Source: Oscillospiraceae bacterium
Lineage (GTDB): Bacteria; Bacillota; Clostridia; Oscillospirales; Ruminococcaceae
DNA length: 64,000 bases
Reading direction: 5' to 3'
Assembly (NCBI GenBank): GCA_021200565.1
Contig: JAJQGJ010000011.1
Location: forward strand, 1-64,000
The notes under the pieces were generated by a model. It saw nothing but the letters and a program-made list of their open reading frames with translations. It had not been told where the DNA came from and searched no databases. The position numbers were made by a program, and so were the translations under genes. Below are positions 7,369-16,881 of this stretch, in pieces. Within the stretch, counting starts at the first letter, position 1, and each line of letters starts with the position of its first letter.

Positions 7369-7878
7369 ATGATGTTTTGCGTGAATGATTACGTTGTCTA
7401 TGGCAACGAAGGCGTTTGCAAGGTGGAGGACATCGGCAAGCCCTCAATATCGGGGCTGGACAAGCAGAAGGAGTATTATACTCTCGTGCCGTTTTACAGA
7501 AAGGGCAAAATCTACACACCGACAGACTCAACGATTCTTATGCGTAAGGTCATAACGAAGGAAAACGCCGAGGCACTGATTTCAAGAATAACCGAGATAA
7601 GCCCTACACTGGATGTCCCGAGGGACTCAAAGCTTGCCATGGAGTTTTACAAGAGCCTTGTCAAGACCCATGAATGCGAAAAGCTCATCAGCATTATAAA
7701 GCATGTCTTCGAGAAGCAGAAGACGCTTGTCGCCGAGAAGAAGAATGTTCCGGCAGTGGACTTGAGGTACATGAAGATTGCCGAGGATATGCTCTATGGC
7801 GAACTCGGCTTTGCACTGAACATAAAGCCCACTGACGTCAGAGGATATATTATCAGAAGCTGCGAGATGGAGGGGTGA
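7369..7878 (+). CDS. CarD/CdnL-family RNA polymerase-binding regulator
   Basis: 169 residues. The N-terminal 60 residues match the CarD/TRCF RNA polymerase interaction domain (FCVNDYVVYGNEGVCKVEDI, YYTLVPFY, IYTP). The C-terminal helical half fits the DNA-binding domain of CarD, which stabilises open complexes at sigma-A promoters such as those of rRNA. Two adjacent ATGs (7369 and 7372) follow AGAGGTAG. It is monocistronic, between its own promoter and a repeat element. CarD-like proteins of Clostridia are often about this length, so it appears intact. Which promoters it controls is unknown. Confidence 0.9.
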   Translation: MMFCVNDYVVYGNEGVCKVEDIGKPSISGLDKQKEYYTLVPFYRKGKIYTPTDSTILMRKVITKENAEALISRITEISPTLDVPRDSKLAMEFYKSLVKTHECEKLISIIKHVFEKQKTLVAEKKNVPAVDLRYMKIAEDMLYGELGFALNIKPTDVRGYIIRSCEMEG

Positions 7879-8113
7879 CCCCTCAGTCAGCAGGTGTTCG
7901 CCCTGCGGGCTCGCACACCTCTCAGTCAGCTTCGCTGACAGCTCCCCTAAGCTTAGGGGAGCCATTTTTTTATTCTCTCAAAGGTTTCATAGAAGTGAAA
8001 AAAAGCCTCCCCTGTCAAGGGGAGGACAGGTAGGCTTGCCTACCTGAGACCGCCGGCGTAAGCCGGTGGTGGAGGGGTGTGCGAGCCAAAGGCGAGCGCA
8101 TCTCCGCAGGCGC
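7879..8113. repeat. Two dispersed palindromic elements, divergent copies
   Basis: The 235-base gap is filled by two copies of the window's dispersed element. The left copy (about 7879-7966) is inverted: CTCAGTCAGCTTCGCTGACAGCTCCCCT...GGGGAGCC followed by a T-run, so it can also terminate the CarD transcript. The right copy (from about 8006) begins AGCCTCCCCTGTCAAGGGGAGG and carries extra hairpins (GCCGGCGTAAGCCGGT). No coding potential was seen. Confidence 0.85.
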
Positions 8114-8596
8114 TTATTTGTGATACTTCACCCCATTATTAATCGTCAACGCTCTGTAAATCTGCTCCGTCAGCACCACTCTTGCAAGCTGATGTGGAAG
8201 TGTCATCCTTGACATAGAAATTCTCAGTTTGCAGGATTTTTTGACTGTGTCGGAAAGCCCGAATGAGCTTCCGATGAAGAAATTGATGTTTGAGAAGCCA
8301 TTGACTCCTGTGGAGTCGATTTCTTTGGCAAGCTCTTCGCTCGAAATAAGCTTTCCCTCAACGCACATTGCAATATTATAAGAGCCTTTCCTGTCAAGAT
8401 AAGGCTGCATGAGCTTTGCTTCCGATTGGAGTGCCAGGGCTATCTCGGCATCAGACGGATTGTCGCTGAGCCTCGACTCGGGGAGTTCAATTATCTCAAA
8501 ATGAGCAAATCTCGAAATTCTCTTCGAGTATTCCTGGATGGCTTCCCGCCAGTAGCTTTCTTTCAGCTTTCCAACGGCGATAACCGAGATATTCAT
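8114..8596 (-). CDS. rlmH: 23S rRNA pseudouridine-1915 N3-methyltransferase
   Basis: RlmH methylates pseudouridine 1915 in helix 69 of 23S rRNA using SAM. The 160-residue protein matches the small SPOUT enzyme over its full length: MNISVIAVGKLK at the start, FFIGSSFGLSD as the SAM-binding knot loop, and MTLPHQLARVVLTEQIYRA near the C-terminal KYHK. The gene begins within the stop of the WalJ-like gene (one-base overlap), so the two are translationally coupled. Pairing with a walJ-type hydrolase is common in Firmicutes. All key features are normal. Confidence 0.97.
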   Translation of the reverse strand: MNISVIAVGKLKESYWREAIQEYSKRISRFAHFEIIELPESRLSDNPSDAEIALALQSEAKLMQPYLDRKGSYNIAMCVEGKLISSEELAKEIDSTGVNGFSNINFFIGSSFGLSDTVKKSCKLRISMSRMTLPHQLARVVLTEQIYRALTINNGVKYHK

Positions 8597-9381
8597 CAGA
8601 AGGTCACCGCCATTCCGGTGGTTTCGACGGGGGCTATGTAGAGAAGATAGTCTCTGTTTCTCTCGAACTCGTCACCGAGCTCACGGACAAGCGAATTCTC
8701 GGCGATGTGAGGAGTGTTGTTTTCCCGACTCAGGTGCCCTAAAATCACTTTTGTCAAGCCATTTTCAATGAGGCTGTGGATCTCTCTTGCACTTGCGCTG
8801 TTTGAAAGGTGTCCGTCAGGAGAGGCAATTCGCTGCTTCAGATGAAATGGATAGGGACCGTTTCTCAGCATATTCTCATCATAGTTCGATTCTAAGAAAA
8901 CGAGATCAGCAAGCCTTAAATTCTCGTCTACTTCCTTTGTGACGTGTCCGAGGTCGGTGCAGTAGACACAGGTTTTTCCGTCCGGCATACCGATCCGATA
9001 GCCGACGCTTTCGATGGCGTCGTGAGGCGTTTTGAAGGAGGTGATGGAGAAGTCCCCGATAACAACTTCCTCGCCTACCTCCTGCTGATGGCAGCCACGG
9101 CTCAGGTAGCCGCCATCAATCAGCCAGCGCATAGTCTTTGCCGAGGCGTAAACCGGGATGTCATGGTGTTTGTTGAAGACCTTGAGAGCAGCAATGTGGT
9201 CGGTGTGGTCATGAGTTATGAAAACTGCCTTTATCGCTTCAATCTGGATTCCGTTCTGCAGAAGAGCCTGCGAAAGCCTCCGGCAGTTAAGTCCCGCATC
9301 TATGAGAATTCCTTCATCAGGATTTCCAATAAAGCAGGAATTTCCCGAGCTCGACGAAAACAGCGGATATATTCTTGACAA
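8596..9381 (-). CDS. Metallo-beta-lactamase-fold hydrolase, YycJ/WalJ type
   Basis: A 261-residue protein with the MBL metal site THDHTDH and further His/Asp ligands (FKTPHDA, CTDLGHV, GHLS). It resembles YycJ/WalJ, a predicted nuclease or phosphodiesterase affecting cell division timing and wall homeostasis. The track start (TTG 9438) lies inside the murA terminator, so I choose TTG 9381, which follows AAAGGACG and begins SRIYPLFSSSSGN as in relatives. No walK/walR genes are in the window. It is coupled to rlmH. Confidence 0.88.
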   Translation of the reverse strand: MSRIYPLFSSSSGNSCFIGNPDEGILIDAGLNCRRLSQALLQNGIQIEAIKAVFITHDHTDHIAALKVFNKHHDIPVYASAKTMRWLIDGGYLSRGCHQQEVGEEVVIGDFSITSFKTPHDAIESVGYRIGMPDGKTCVYCTDLGHVTKEVDENLRLADLVFLESNYDENMLRNGPYPFHLKQRIASPDGHLSNSASAREIHSLIENGLTKVILGHLSRENNTPHIAENSLVRELGDEFERNRDYLLYIAPVETTGMAVTF

Positions 9382-9410
9382 TGTGACACGTCCTTTTTTG
9401 TGAAATAGGG

Positions 9411-9453
9411 CAAAGAAAACCCTGCGTAAATCCCGCAAAAGGAGATACGCAGG
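9411..9453 (-). terminator. Intrinsic terminator of murA
   Basis: On the minus strand CCTGCGTA pairs with TACGCAGG and is followed by GTTTTCTTT. Confidence 0.85.
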
Positions 9454-9475
9454 ATAATTTTATTATGGAAGATGA

Positions 9476-10762
9476 TCAGCCGGTTCTCTTGACGGCTTCA
9501 TACTCTCTGACTCTGACGATGTCTGCACCGAGTCCCATGAGCTTGTCCTCGATGTTCTCGTATCCTCTTTCGATGTGGTAGATGTTTTCAACAACCGTGG
9601 TTCCGTTCGCCATAAGACCTGCAATAACAAGTGCAATACCGGCTCTCAGGTCAGTGGCTCTTACGGCGGCGCCATTGAGCTTGGGAACGCCCTGGATGAC
9701 GGCAGTTGTGCCCTCTACGGTGATGTCTGCTCCCATGCGTCTCAGCTCGTTAGCATACCTGAATCTGTTGTCGAATATGTCATCCGTTACAACGCTTGTC
9801 CCTTCGGCAATCGTGAGTAAAGTCGAAAACTGTGGCTGCATATCGGTAGGGAAGCCGGGGTGGGGAAGGGTCTTGAGAGTGGTCTTGAGAAGCGGACCGT
9901 CGACATAGACATGTACGCACTCATCGTATTCTTCGACAGTGGCGCCTACTTTTCTGAGCTTAGCTGTGATGGATTCAAGATGCTTCGGGATTACGTTCTT
10001 GACCCAAACATCGCCCTTTGTGGCTGCAGCTGCAACCATATATGTTCCGGCTTCAATCTGGTCGGGGATAACCGAGTAGGTGATTCCCTTGAGATAGTCG
10101 ACGCCACGAATCTTTATAACGTCGGTGCCGGCACCCATGATGTCAGCTCCCATGGAGTTTAAGAAGTTAGCAAGGTCAACGATGTGCGGCTCCTTGTTTG
10201 CGTTCTCGATAACTGTCAAGCCCTTTGCCTTAACAGCAGCGCAGATGGCGTTGATAGTTCCGCCGACAGTGTGCTTGTCAAAGAAAATCTGGCTTCCGAT
10301 GAGCTCTTTAGCTCTGAGCCGGACGATTCCGCCTTCGAGCGAGTATTCAGCTCCCAAAGCGTTGAAAGCCTTGATGTGCTGGTCAATAGGTCTGTCTCCG
10401 AGGTCGCAGCCTCCGGGAAGTGGAACATCGGCTTTCTTGAATCTGCCAAGAAGCGTTCCCATGAAGTAGCTCGAAGCTCTGATGGAACGAGCGAGCTCGT
10501 AGGGAACAACCGGGTCAGAGATCCCTCTTGTGTCTATTCTTATTGTGTTTTTGTCGATGATTTTTATACTTGCGCCCATCTCATAGAGAATTTTGACGCA
10601 GATGCCGATGTCGCCGATTTCGGGGACATTCTCAAGGGTTACCGGCTCGTCACAAAGAATTGTGGCAGCAACAATGGCTACGGCTGCATTTTTTGCGCCG
10701 CTGATATAGACGTCGCCCTTCAAGGGCTTTCCGCCGCTTATAACTAATTTTTCCTGATCCAT
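9476..10762 (-). CDS. murA: UDP-N-acetylglucosamine 1-carboxyvinyltransferase
   Basis: Catalyses the first committed step of peptidoglycan synthesis: transfer of enolpyruvate from PEP to UDP-GlcNAc. 428 residues is the usual length. The N-terminal GGKPLKGDVYISGAKNAA binds substrate, and PGGCDLGDRP carries the catalytic Cys119, so fosfomycin sensitivity would be expected at this site. The repeated inside-out alpha/beta barrel pattern is intact. The gene has its own promoter and terminator and is probably monocistronic. Many Firmicutes have two MurA paralogues; whether a second exists lies outside the window. Confidence 0.97.
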   Translation of the reverse strand: MDQEKLVISGGKPLKGDVYISGAKNAAVAIVAATILCDEPVTLENVPEIGDIGICVKILYEMGASIKIIDKNTIRIDTRGISDPVVPYELARSIRASSYFMGTLLGRFKKADVPLPGGCDLGDRPIDQHIKAFNALGAEYSLEGGIVRLRAKELIGSQIFFDKHTVGGTINAICAAVKAKGLTVIENANKEPHIVDLANFLNSMGADIMGAGTDVIKIRGVDYLKGITYSVIPDQIEAGTYMVAAAATKGDVWVKNVIPKHLESITAKLRKVGATVEEYDECVHVYVDGPLLKTTLKTLPHPGFPTDMQPQFSTLLTIAEGTSVVTDDIFDNRFRYANELRRMGADITVEGTTAVIQGVPKLNGAAVRATDLRAGIALVIAGLMANGTTVVENIYHIERGYENIEDKLMGLGADIVRVREYEAVKRTG

Positions 10763-10863
10763 ATATGTTTATCTCCTGAGAGCAAATATCAAAATTTAAG
10801 AGTCTGAAGCGGATTTCCGGCAAAAAAACAGACCGTCTTTCAGCTTCATTCTGTATCCACATT

Positions 10864-10892
10864 ATTGTATCACACTTGGAGAGAAATTACAA
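10864..10892 (-). promoter_or_regulatory. Promoter of murA
   Basis: Minus-strand TTGTAA (10892-10887), 17 bases, TACAAT (10869-10864). The 5' leader is about 95 bases. Confidence 0.75.
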
Positions 10893-10981
10893 TTACAATT
10901 TTGTTACAATTTTCGCCCTGATTTGTGCAAATTGACGAAAGCGATGACGAAAACAAAATTGCGAAAGTTTTCTCATCGTGA

Positions 10982-11010
10982 TTGACAAGAAGCACTTTTA
11001 CGGGTATAAT
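10982..11010 (+). promoter_or_regulatory. Perfect consensus sigma-A promoter of the FGGY kinase
   Basis: TTGACA (10982-10987), 17 bases, TATAAT (11005-11010). A GGAGG ribosome site follows at 11032-11036. Confidence 0.95.
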
Positions 11011-11045
11011 TAAAGGTAACATTTTACTTTGGAGGATTATATACT

Positions 11046-12632
11046 ATGGCTACTGTCAATCAGTCTGAAACCTATCTTGGAATAGAATTCGGCTCCACAA
11101 GAATCAAGGCAATACTCACCGGCAAGCATGGCGAGGTTCTTGCGAGCGGCGCTCACGATTGGGAAAACCGCCTCGAGAACGGCATCTGGACTTATTCTCT
11201 TGAAGACATTCACACTGGGCTGCAGGACTGCTATGCATCTTTAGCGAAAGACTTTGCTGAGAAGTACGGCGAAACCATCACCACATTCGGCGCAATGGGC
11301 TTCAGCGCAATGATGCACGGTTACATGGCTTTCGATAAGGATGGCAATCTCCTTGTTCCGTTCAGAACCTGGCGAAACACCATCACTGCAAAGGCGGCAT
11401 CAGAGCTGTCAGAGCTTTTCCAGTTCAACATCCCTGAGCGCTGGTCGATTGCACATCTATATCAGGCAATCCTGAACGGCGAGGAGCATGTCAAGGACAT
11501 TTCCTATGTACTGACCCTCGCAGGCTACATCCACTATATGCTGACAGGCAAGAGAGTTTTAGGCGTCGGCGAGGCTTCCGGAATGTTCCCGATAGATTCA
11601 AGCACTGGAAAGTTTAATGAAACCATGGTCTCGAAGTTTGACGAGCTTGTAAAGCCATATGGCTTTTCATGGACACTGTCGGAAATCTTCCCTGAAATTC
11701 TCCCAGCAGGCGAGAATGCAGGCACTCTGACTGAAGCTGGCGCTAAGTTCTTAGACCCGACCGGAAACCTCAAGCCCGGAATTCCTCTTTGCCCTCCCGA
11801 GGGCGACGCAGGAACCGGAATGGCTGCAACAAATAGCGTCAGAGTCAGAACCGGCAACGTTTCAGCCGGAACGTCGGTATTTGCAATGGTTGTCCTCGAC
11901 AAGCCTCTTTCGAAGTATTACCCCGAGATAGATATGGTCACCACTCCCGACGGCAAGCCGGTTGCTATGGTTCACTGCAACAACTGCTCCTCCGACCTCG
12001 ACGCCTGGATGAAGATTTTCATGGAGTTCGCCACTCTCTCCGGTCACCCGATAAGAAAACCCGACCTCTATGATCTGCTTTTGACCCATGCAATGACCGG
12101 TGACCCGGATTGCGGCGGCGTCTGCTCCTGCAACTACTTCTCCGGCGAGAGCATCACCAAGCTCGATGAGGGCAGACCGCTTTTGGTGAGAACACCCGAC
12201 GGCAGCTTCACGCTCGCAAATCTTATTAGAAATAATCTATTCTCGGCTCTTGCTACACTCAAGATGGGTCTTGATATTCTGGCGGCTGAAAGAGTAGAAA
12301 TCGAGCGGATCACCGGTCACGGCGGTTACTTCAAGACAAAAGGTGTCGGACAGAAGCTTCTTGCCGCCGCTATGAACACTCCTGTTTCCGTCATGGAGAC
12401 AGCCGGTGAAGGCGGTGCCTGGGGAATGGCACTCCTGGCGCAGTATATGGCGCTCAAGTCCGACGGTGAGTCCCTCGCCGATTATCTTGAGAATAACATC
12501 TTCTGTGGCAACAATATGACTTCCACTACCGAAGCTCCCTCGGAGAGCGACATTGACGGCTTCAATAGCTACATGAAGCGTTACGAAAAAATGCTTTCTG
12601 CCGAGAGAGCAGCAGTAGAAAATTATAGGTAA
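11046..12632 (+). CDS. FGGY-family carbohydrate kinase
   Basis: 528 residues with the actin-like ATPase fold of FGGY sugar kinases. Visible are the phosphate-1 motif [12 protein letters not shown], the middle [12 protein letters not shown] segment, [16 protein letters not shown] with the adenosine-binding glycines, and [11 protein letters not shown] near the C-terminal lobe. This family phosphorylates pentoses, pentuloses or hexuloses. The sequence is not a clean match to XylB, AraB, RhaB or GlpK, so the substrate is left open. It is driven by a perfect consensus promoter, implying high expression or tight repression. The next gene lies 28 bases downstream with its own GGAG site. Confidence 0.85.
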   Translation: MATVNQSETYLGIEFGSTRIKAILTGKHGEVLASGAHDWENRLENGIWTYSLEDIHTGLQDCYASLAKDFAEKYGETITTFGAMGFSAMMHGYMAFDKDGNLLVPFRTWRNTITAKAASELSELFQFNIPERWSIAHLYQAILNGEEHVKDISYVLTLAGYIHYMLTGKRVLGVGEASGMFPIDSSTGKFNETMVSKFDELVKPYGFSWTLSEIFPEILPAGENAGTLTEAGAKFLDPTGNLKPGIPLCPPEGDAGTGMAATNSVRVRTGNVSAGTSVFAMVVLDKPLSKYYPEIDMVTTPDGKPVAMVHCNNCSSDLDAWMKIFMEFATLSGHPIRKPDLYDLLLTHAMTGDPDCGGVCSCNYFSGESITKLDEGRPLLVRTPDGSFTLANLIRNNLFSALATLKMGLDILAAERVEIERITGHGGYFKTKGVGQKLLAAAMNTPVSVMETAGEGGAWGMALLAQYMALKSDGESLADYLENNIFCGNNMTSTTEAPSESDIDGFNSYMKRYEKMLSAERAAVENYR

Positions 12633-12660
12633 ATCTCTAAAATCGAGAAAGGAGACATAA

Positions 12661-14247
12661 ATGAAAAACAAATGGCTGTTCTACGCCACGGCGTTCTTTT
12701 CGGGACTGTCGGTAATGGCGATAGAGCTCGGTGCGTCAAGACTTCTGGCGCCATACTTCTCATCGAGCCAGATAGTCTGGACGATTGTCATCGGAACTAT
12801 AATGATAGCAATGGCGATAGGAAACGTCCTCGGCGGAAAGATGGCGGATAAGCACAACAACCCAGACCATCTTTTCGGCTGGCTTTTCGGTGCTGCAACC
12901 TGGACAATGCTGATTCCGCTTGTCGGAAAGTTCATAATTGCCGGAGTTGCACTCGTTCTTGCAATGTTCGTGACGACGAATTACCTCATTGTTGCAGCGT
13001 TTGTCTCCTGCATCCTGGTCTTCGTTTTCCCGCTTCTGGTCTTAGGAATGGTAACTCCGAATCTCGTCAAATATGCGACCTCGAGCCTTGAGGAAAGCGG
13101 AAGCGTTGCCGGAAGAATCGAAGCCTGCGGAACCATCGGCTCGATAATCGGCACATTCCTCCCGACGTTCGTGACCATTCCGAATATCGGAACAGCTCTC
13201 ACGTTCGTTCTCTTCGCAAGCATTCTCTACGTCGTCTGCATCGTCTACTGGATTCTCAAAAAGAAGAAGTTCATCGGCAAAGGTGTCGTAATTGCGGCTG
13301 CGCTCGCTTTGGGAATCCTTTCAAACAACATCGGCGTCGCTTTCTGGGAGACTGACATCCTCTATGAGGGCGAATCAATCTATAACTACCTAAGAGTTGA
13401 AGAGGACAGCAGTTCGATATATCTATCGACAAACGTCCTCTTCGGCGTTCAGTCGGTAAAGATGAAGACACCCGGTCTCACCGGAATGTACTATGACTAT
13501 GCGCTTGCAGCTCCCGTGATGGCTGGAGCCGCCGAAGATGAAGATACTTCTGTCCTTATTTTAGGACTCGGCACCGGCACCTTCGCCACCCAGTGCGAGG
13601 ATTATTTCGGAATAACCGACATCGACGGCGTCGAGATTGACCAGAAGATAATAGACCTTGCCTATGAATACTTCGACCTTTCCGACTGCGTGACAACCTA
13701 CACCCAGGACGGAAGAGCCTATATAAACCTGACCGACAAAACCTATGACGTGATAATGGTAGACGCTTATCAGGACATAACTATTCCTTTCCAGATGTCA
13801 AGCGTCGAGTTCTTCGAGGAGGTTTCGGAACAGCTTAACGACGGCGGAGTCATGGTAGTAAATATGAACATGTACTCAACCAGCGATGAAGACAGCATCA
13901 ACGACTACCTATGCGGAACGATAAAGTCGGTTTTCGACAGCGTCTACACAGTCGCGACAAGCGGCTCGAACCTCGTTCTCTTCGCTTCCAACAGCTACGA
14001 TTGCCAGGAGCAGCTTGAAGAAAACCTTGACTCCCTCGATTCAACAGTGAAAACGTTCATGACCCGTGTCTCAAGCCGCATGACCGAAGTAGAAGCAAAC
14101 GACCTTATTCTGACCGACGATAAAGCCCCGGTAGAGCTATTAGGAATGAGAGTTCTTGACGAAATGATTTCATCGGAACTCGAATCTCTCAAACGAATGA
14201 TGCAGGATATGAGCATAAAAGAGCTCTATCAGTATCTGGTGGCGTGA
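12661..14247 (+). CDS. Membrane-fused spermidine-synthase-like protein
   Basis: The N-terminal 200 residues form about six membrane helices beginning ATAFFSGLSVMAIELGASRLLAP, a pattern typical of fused spermidine synthases. The C-terminal half has the class I methyltransferase/aminopropyltransferase fold: LILGLGTGTFATQ for the nucleotide loop, IDGVEIDQKI as the acidic strand end and VDAYQDITIP at the active-site loop. Canonical SpeE has GGGDG and a DxD-type loop, so aminopropyl transfer to putrescine is not assured. The acceptor is unknown. It starts after AAAGGAGAC, 28 bases behind the FGGY kinase. Confidence 0.8.
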   Translation: MKNKWLFYATAFFSGLSVMAIELGASRLLAPYFSSSQIVWTIVIGTIMIAMAIGNVLGGKMADKHNNPDHLFGWLFGAATWTMLIPLVGKFIIAGVALVLAMFVTTNYLIVAAFVSCILVFVFPLLVLGMVTPNLVKYATSSLEESGSVAGRIEACGTIGSIIGTFLPTFVTIPNIGTALTFVLFASILYVVCIVYWILKKKKFIGKGVVIAAALALGILSNNIGVAFWETDILYEGESIYNYLRVEEDSSSIYLSTNVLFGVQSVKMKTPGLTGMYYDYALAAPVMAGAAEDEDTSVLILGLGTGTFATQCEDYFGITDIDGVEIDQKIIDLAYEYFDLSDCVTTYTQDGRAYINLTDKTYDVIMVDAYQDITIPFQMSSVEFFEEVSEQLNDGGVMVVNMNMYSTSDEDSINDYLCGTIKSVFDSVYTVATSGSNLVLFASNSYDCQEQLEENLDSLDSTVKTFMTRVSSRMTEVEANDLILTDDKAPVELLGMRVLDEMISSELESLKRMMQDMSIKELYQYLVA

Positions 14248-14274
14248 AAATATAGTAGGTATGGAGATAGATAT

Positions 14275-15723
14275 ATGGAAAACTTGTCGCTTTTAGTAGC
14301 AGAGTTATGCTCTTATTCAAGTGAAACACAATGGATAGAATTCAAAAAGGACAACTATATGCCGGATATGATTGGCAGAGACATTAGTGCACTTGCTAAC
14401 AGTGCAGTCCTCTGTGAAAAGAGCTGTGCCTACATGTTATGGGGAATTGACGATAAAACACATGAAATTGTTGGCTCGAATCATGATCTGCAATCGCTTA
14501 AAAAGGGCAATGAAGAACTTGAAAACTGGCTAAGATTCAAGCTTTCGAGCAATGCGAATTTTGAATTTCACACTGTTGTAGTAAATAATGTTAACGTTTG
14601 TGTGATGATAATATATGCAGCGATAAATCAGCCGGTCACGTTTGATAAAGTTGACTATATCAGAATTGGAAGCTATACCAAGAGGATGAGTGATTATCCG
14701 GCAGTACAAGCTCAGTTATGGGATAAGCTTAGAGATTCAAAATTTGAAGAGCGATATGCAAAGCATGACTTGAGTTTGAATGATGCGCTTAATCTTGTAG
14801 ATTACGCAGCATACTTTGAAATGATTCAGATGCCGATGCCTACAGATATGAATAGTGTATGTTATTATATGATTGAAGAGGGCATTTTATCAAAACAAGA
14901 CAACGGGTTATTTGCGATAACAAATATGGGAGCTATTTTGTTTGCCCGTAAGCTCTCCAACTTTCCTAGGCTCTCAAGAAAATCAATCCGTCTTATCAGG
15001 TACCATGGCAATAATCGACTTGATATTGAGAATGAAATTATCAATGAAAAAGGATATGCTATTGGATTTGAAGAATTGATAAACTATATAGAGATCGCAA
15101 CCCCTACTCGTGAGACAATCGAAAAAGCTCTCAGAGAAAAGAAAACGGCATATCCGATGCTTGCAATAAGAGAAATTATAGCTAATGCGTTTATGCATCA
15201 GGATTTTTCAATTACAGGCACGAGCCCGATTATTGAAATATTTGACAATCGAGTTGAAGTGACAAATCCAGGAACGCCACTAGTGGATATAAGACGAATC
15301 ATAGATAATCCGCCAAGATCCAGAAATGAAAAGCTTGCAGCTTTGATGCGTCATCTAAGGATGTGTGAAGAACTTGGTACCGGTTGGGACAAAATCGTAA
15401 CCGTATGTGAGCTAGCACAGCTTCCGGCACCTAAAATTGAATTGTTTGAAGAAAACACAAAGGTCACTATTTTTTCGAAAATTCCATTTGCTAATATTTC
15501 TAGGGAGGATAAGCTCTGGGCTTGTTATCTTCATGCATGTATAAAACACATTCAAAACGAACAAATGACAAATGCATCTCTTAGAGAAAGATTCGGATTA
15601 GGAGATACGCATATAAGCACAATTTCACGTCTTATTAGAGAATCAGTCGACGAGAAGCTTATCAAGCCGTTTGATGCAAATACTGCTCCTAGATATATGA
15701 AGTATGTTCCGATTTGGGCGTAG
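14275..15723 (+). CDS. AlbA_2 (Schlafen-like) domain ATP-binding protein
   Basis: 482 residues. The N-terminus has the AlbA_2/Schlafen-like pattern (TQWIEFKKD, then LANSAVLCEKSCAYMLWGID). The middle has the GHKL-type ATP-binding motif of RecG-like C-terminal domains (AIREIIANAFMHQDF, IEIFDNRVEVTNPG, EELGTGWDKI). A winged-helix region follows (NASLRERFGLGDTHISTISRLIRE). Such proteins are described as putative transcriptional regulators, and some lie in defence loci. Codon use and AT content differ clearly from the flanking genes, suggesting lateral transfer. The ribosome site GGAG precedes ATG 14275. There is no neighbouring effector gene, so a role is not assigned. Confidence 0.85.
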   Translation: MENLSLLVAELCSYSSETQWIEFKKDNYMPDMIGRDISALANSAVLCEKSCAYMLWGIDDKTHEIVGSNHDLQSLKKGNEELENWLRFKLSSNANFEFHTVVVNNVNVCVMIIYAAINQPVTFDKVDYIRIGSYTKRMSDYPAVQAQLWDKLRDSKFEERYAKHDLSLNDALNLVDYAAYFEMIQMPMPTDMNSVCYYMIEEGILSKQDNGLFAITNMGAILFARKLSNFPRLSRKSIRLIRYHGNNRLDIENEIINEKGYAIGFEELINYIEIATPTRETIEKALREKKTAYPMLAIREIIANAFMHQDFSITGTSPIIEIFDNRVEVTNPGTPLVDIRRIIDNPPRSRNEKLAALMRHLRMCEELGTGWDKIVTVCELAQLPAPKIELFEENTKVTIFSKIPFANISREDKLWACYLHACIKHIQNEQMTNASLRERFGLGDTHISTISRLIRESVDEKLIKPFDANTAPRYMKYVPIWA

Positions 15724-15880
15724 ATTTAACTTGCTTGTAACTTGCCACATGATTCATCTTATTTAATTTATCATTGCGGCAATGACGTATTTAAGCCATT
15801 TTGTGGCGTGTTTGAACAAATGGTACTTGCAATTTTAACTTGATTGCTATTTGCACATGACAAATTTATAGTGAAAAATG

Positions 15881-15917
15881 AATGCCGCCCCGAACTATCA
15901 TCGAGGCGGCATTTTTT
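15881..15917. terminator. Bidirectional terminator between convergent genes
   Basis: AATGCCGCC pairs with GGCGGCATT and is followed by T-runs on the plus strand (ATTTTTTT) and, less strongly, on the minus strand (CATTTTTC). The preceding 15724-15880 is AT-rich with TAACTTG repeats and no gene. Confidence 0.9.
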
Positions 15918-15926
15918 TCATCCTGT

Positions 15927-16832
15927 CTATTTACTTTTTTCCTGAACAAGCACTTTCAAAGCCTTCCCTCTGACCTCAATCATCGTCTCCCTGAACTCTC
16001 CGCCTTTCTCACCGTCCACCGTCCAGGCAATCGGCGTCTGGCAACGAAGGGTGATTTTCGACGTCTTGAAGCCGTCCATATACTCGTTGTCGAAATCGAG
16101 CTTCATGACTGATGAAATGATGTGGTTGAGCTCGTTGGTGTTTTTCGGATTCCTGATGAGAAGGACTTCGAACATCCCGTCGTCGAGGCTGATGTTGTCG
16201 ACGCCACGGATCTTCATCCCGCCGACATGAACCGTATTGAGAATAAGTCCTAAGATATAGTCGCCTTTGCCGCTTCTCTCCTCCGACTCAAAGCTCAGCT
16301 TATATGAAGTCATAGCAGGAAGAGAAGCCAGTCCCTCAAGGATATATGCGCTGAAGCCGAGCTGGTTCTTTGCGTTCTGAGGCGTGCTGTAGGAGACCTC
16401 GGCAAGAGTTCCGAAAGCCGCAACATAAGTGAAATATCTGCCGTTCAGATTTCCTACGTCGCAAACGAAAGGAACGCCGTTTATAGCGGTTTTAGCAGCA
16501 TCGAGAGTCCTTGTCGGGATTCCTACCGACTTCGAGAAATCATTTGTCGAGCCGCAGGGAATGTATCCGAAATCTCCCTGATAGCCAGCTGAAATAAACC
16601 CGTTGACAGCTTCGTTCAGCGTTCCGTCGCCGCCTGCGATGACTATTCTGTCAAAACCGCTGTTGCAGTTTTCGGAGACCGTCTCAAGGCAGTCAAGCCG
16701 CCTCTGTGTCGGATGGACAGTGACCGAGTAGCCACCTTTTGTGAAGACATCCACGATGTCGGAAAGCTTTTTTGCAATGGTCTTAGTCCCGGAATTTGGG
16801 TTATATACGAGTAACAGCCTTCTTGAATTCAT
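15927..16832 (-). CDS. Diacylglycerol/lipid kinase, YegS/BmrU family
   Basis: Start ATG 16832 follows GGAGGCG; the track start includes that ribosome site. The 301-residue protein opens with LLLVYNPNSGT and has the glycine-rich phosphate loop IVIAGGDGTLNEAVNG, then PCGSTNDFSKS, the signatures of the DAGK catalytic domain. These enzymes phosphorylate diacylglycerol or related lipids to recycle them into phospholipid synthesis. A C-terminal beta-sandwich with WTVDGEKGG is also typical. It is the last gene of a three-gene operon after maf and a small conserved protein. Confidence 0.93.
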   Translation of the reverse strand: MNSRRLLLVYNPNSGTKTIAKKLSDIVDVFTKGGYSVTVHPTQRRLDCLETVSENCNSGFDRIVIAGGDGTLNEAVNGFISAGYQGDFGYIPCGSTNDFSKSVGIPTRTLDAAKTAINGVPFVCDVGNLNGRYFTYVAAFGTLAEVSYSTPQNAKNQLGFSAYILEGLASLPAMTSYKLSFESEERSGKGDYILGLILNTVHVGGMKIRGVDNISLDDGMFEVLLIRNPKNTNELNHIISSVMKLDFDNEYMDGFKTSKITLRCQTPIAWTVDGEKGGEFRETMIEVRGKALKVLVQEKSK

Positions 16833-16881
16833 GATTTCGCCTCCAATTCTCAATTTACGGGAATTTTATTTTCTGCAGAAA

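Noticed and set aside
9382-9438. Upstream TTG start of the WalJ-like gene
   Set aside because: It lies inside the murA terminator stem and has no ribosome site; TTG 9381 has AAAGGACG and matches relatives.
7283-10934. Shared 13-mer TTTGTGCAAATTG upstream of the CarD and FGGY genes
   Set aside because: Only two copies at different distances from the promoters; chance in AT-rich DNA cannot be excluded.
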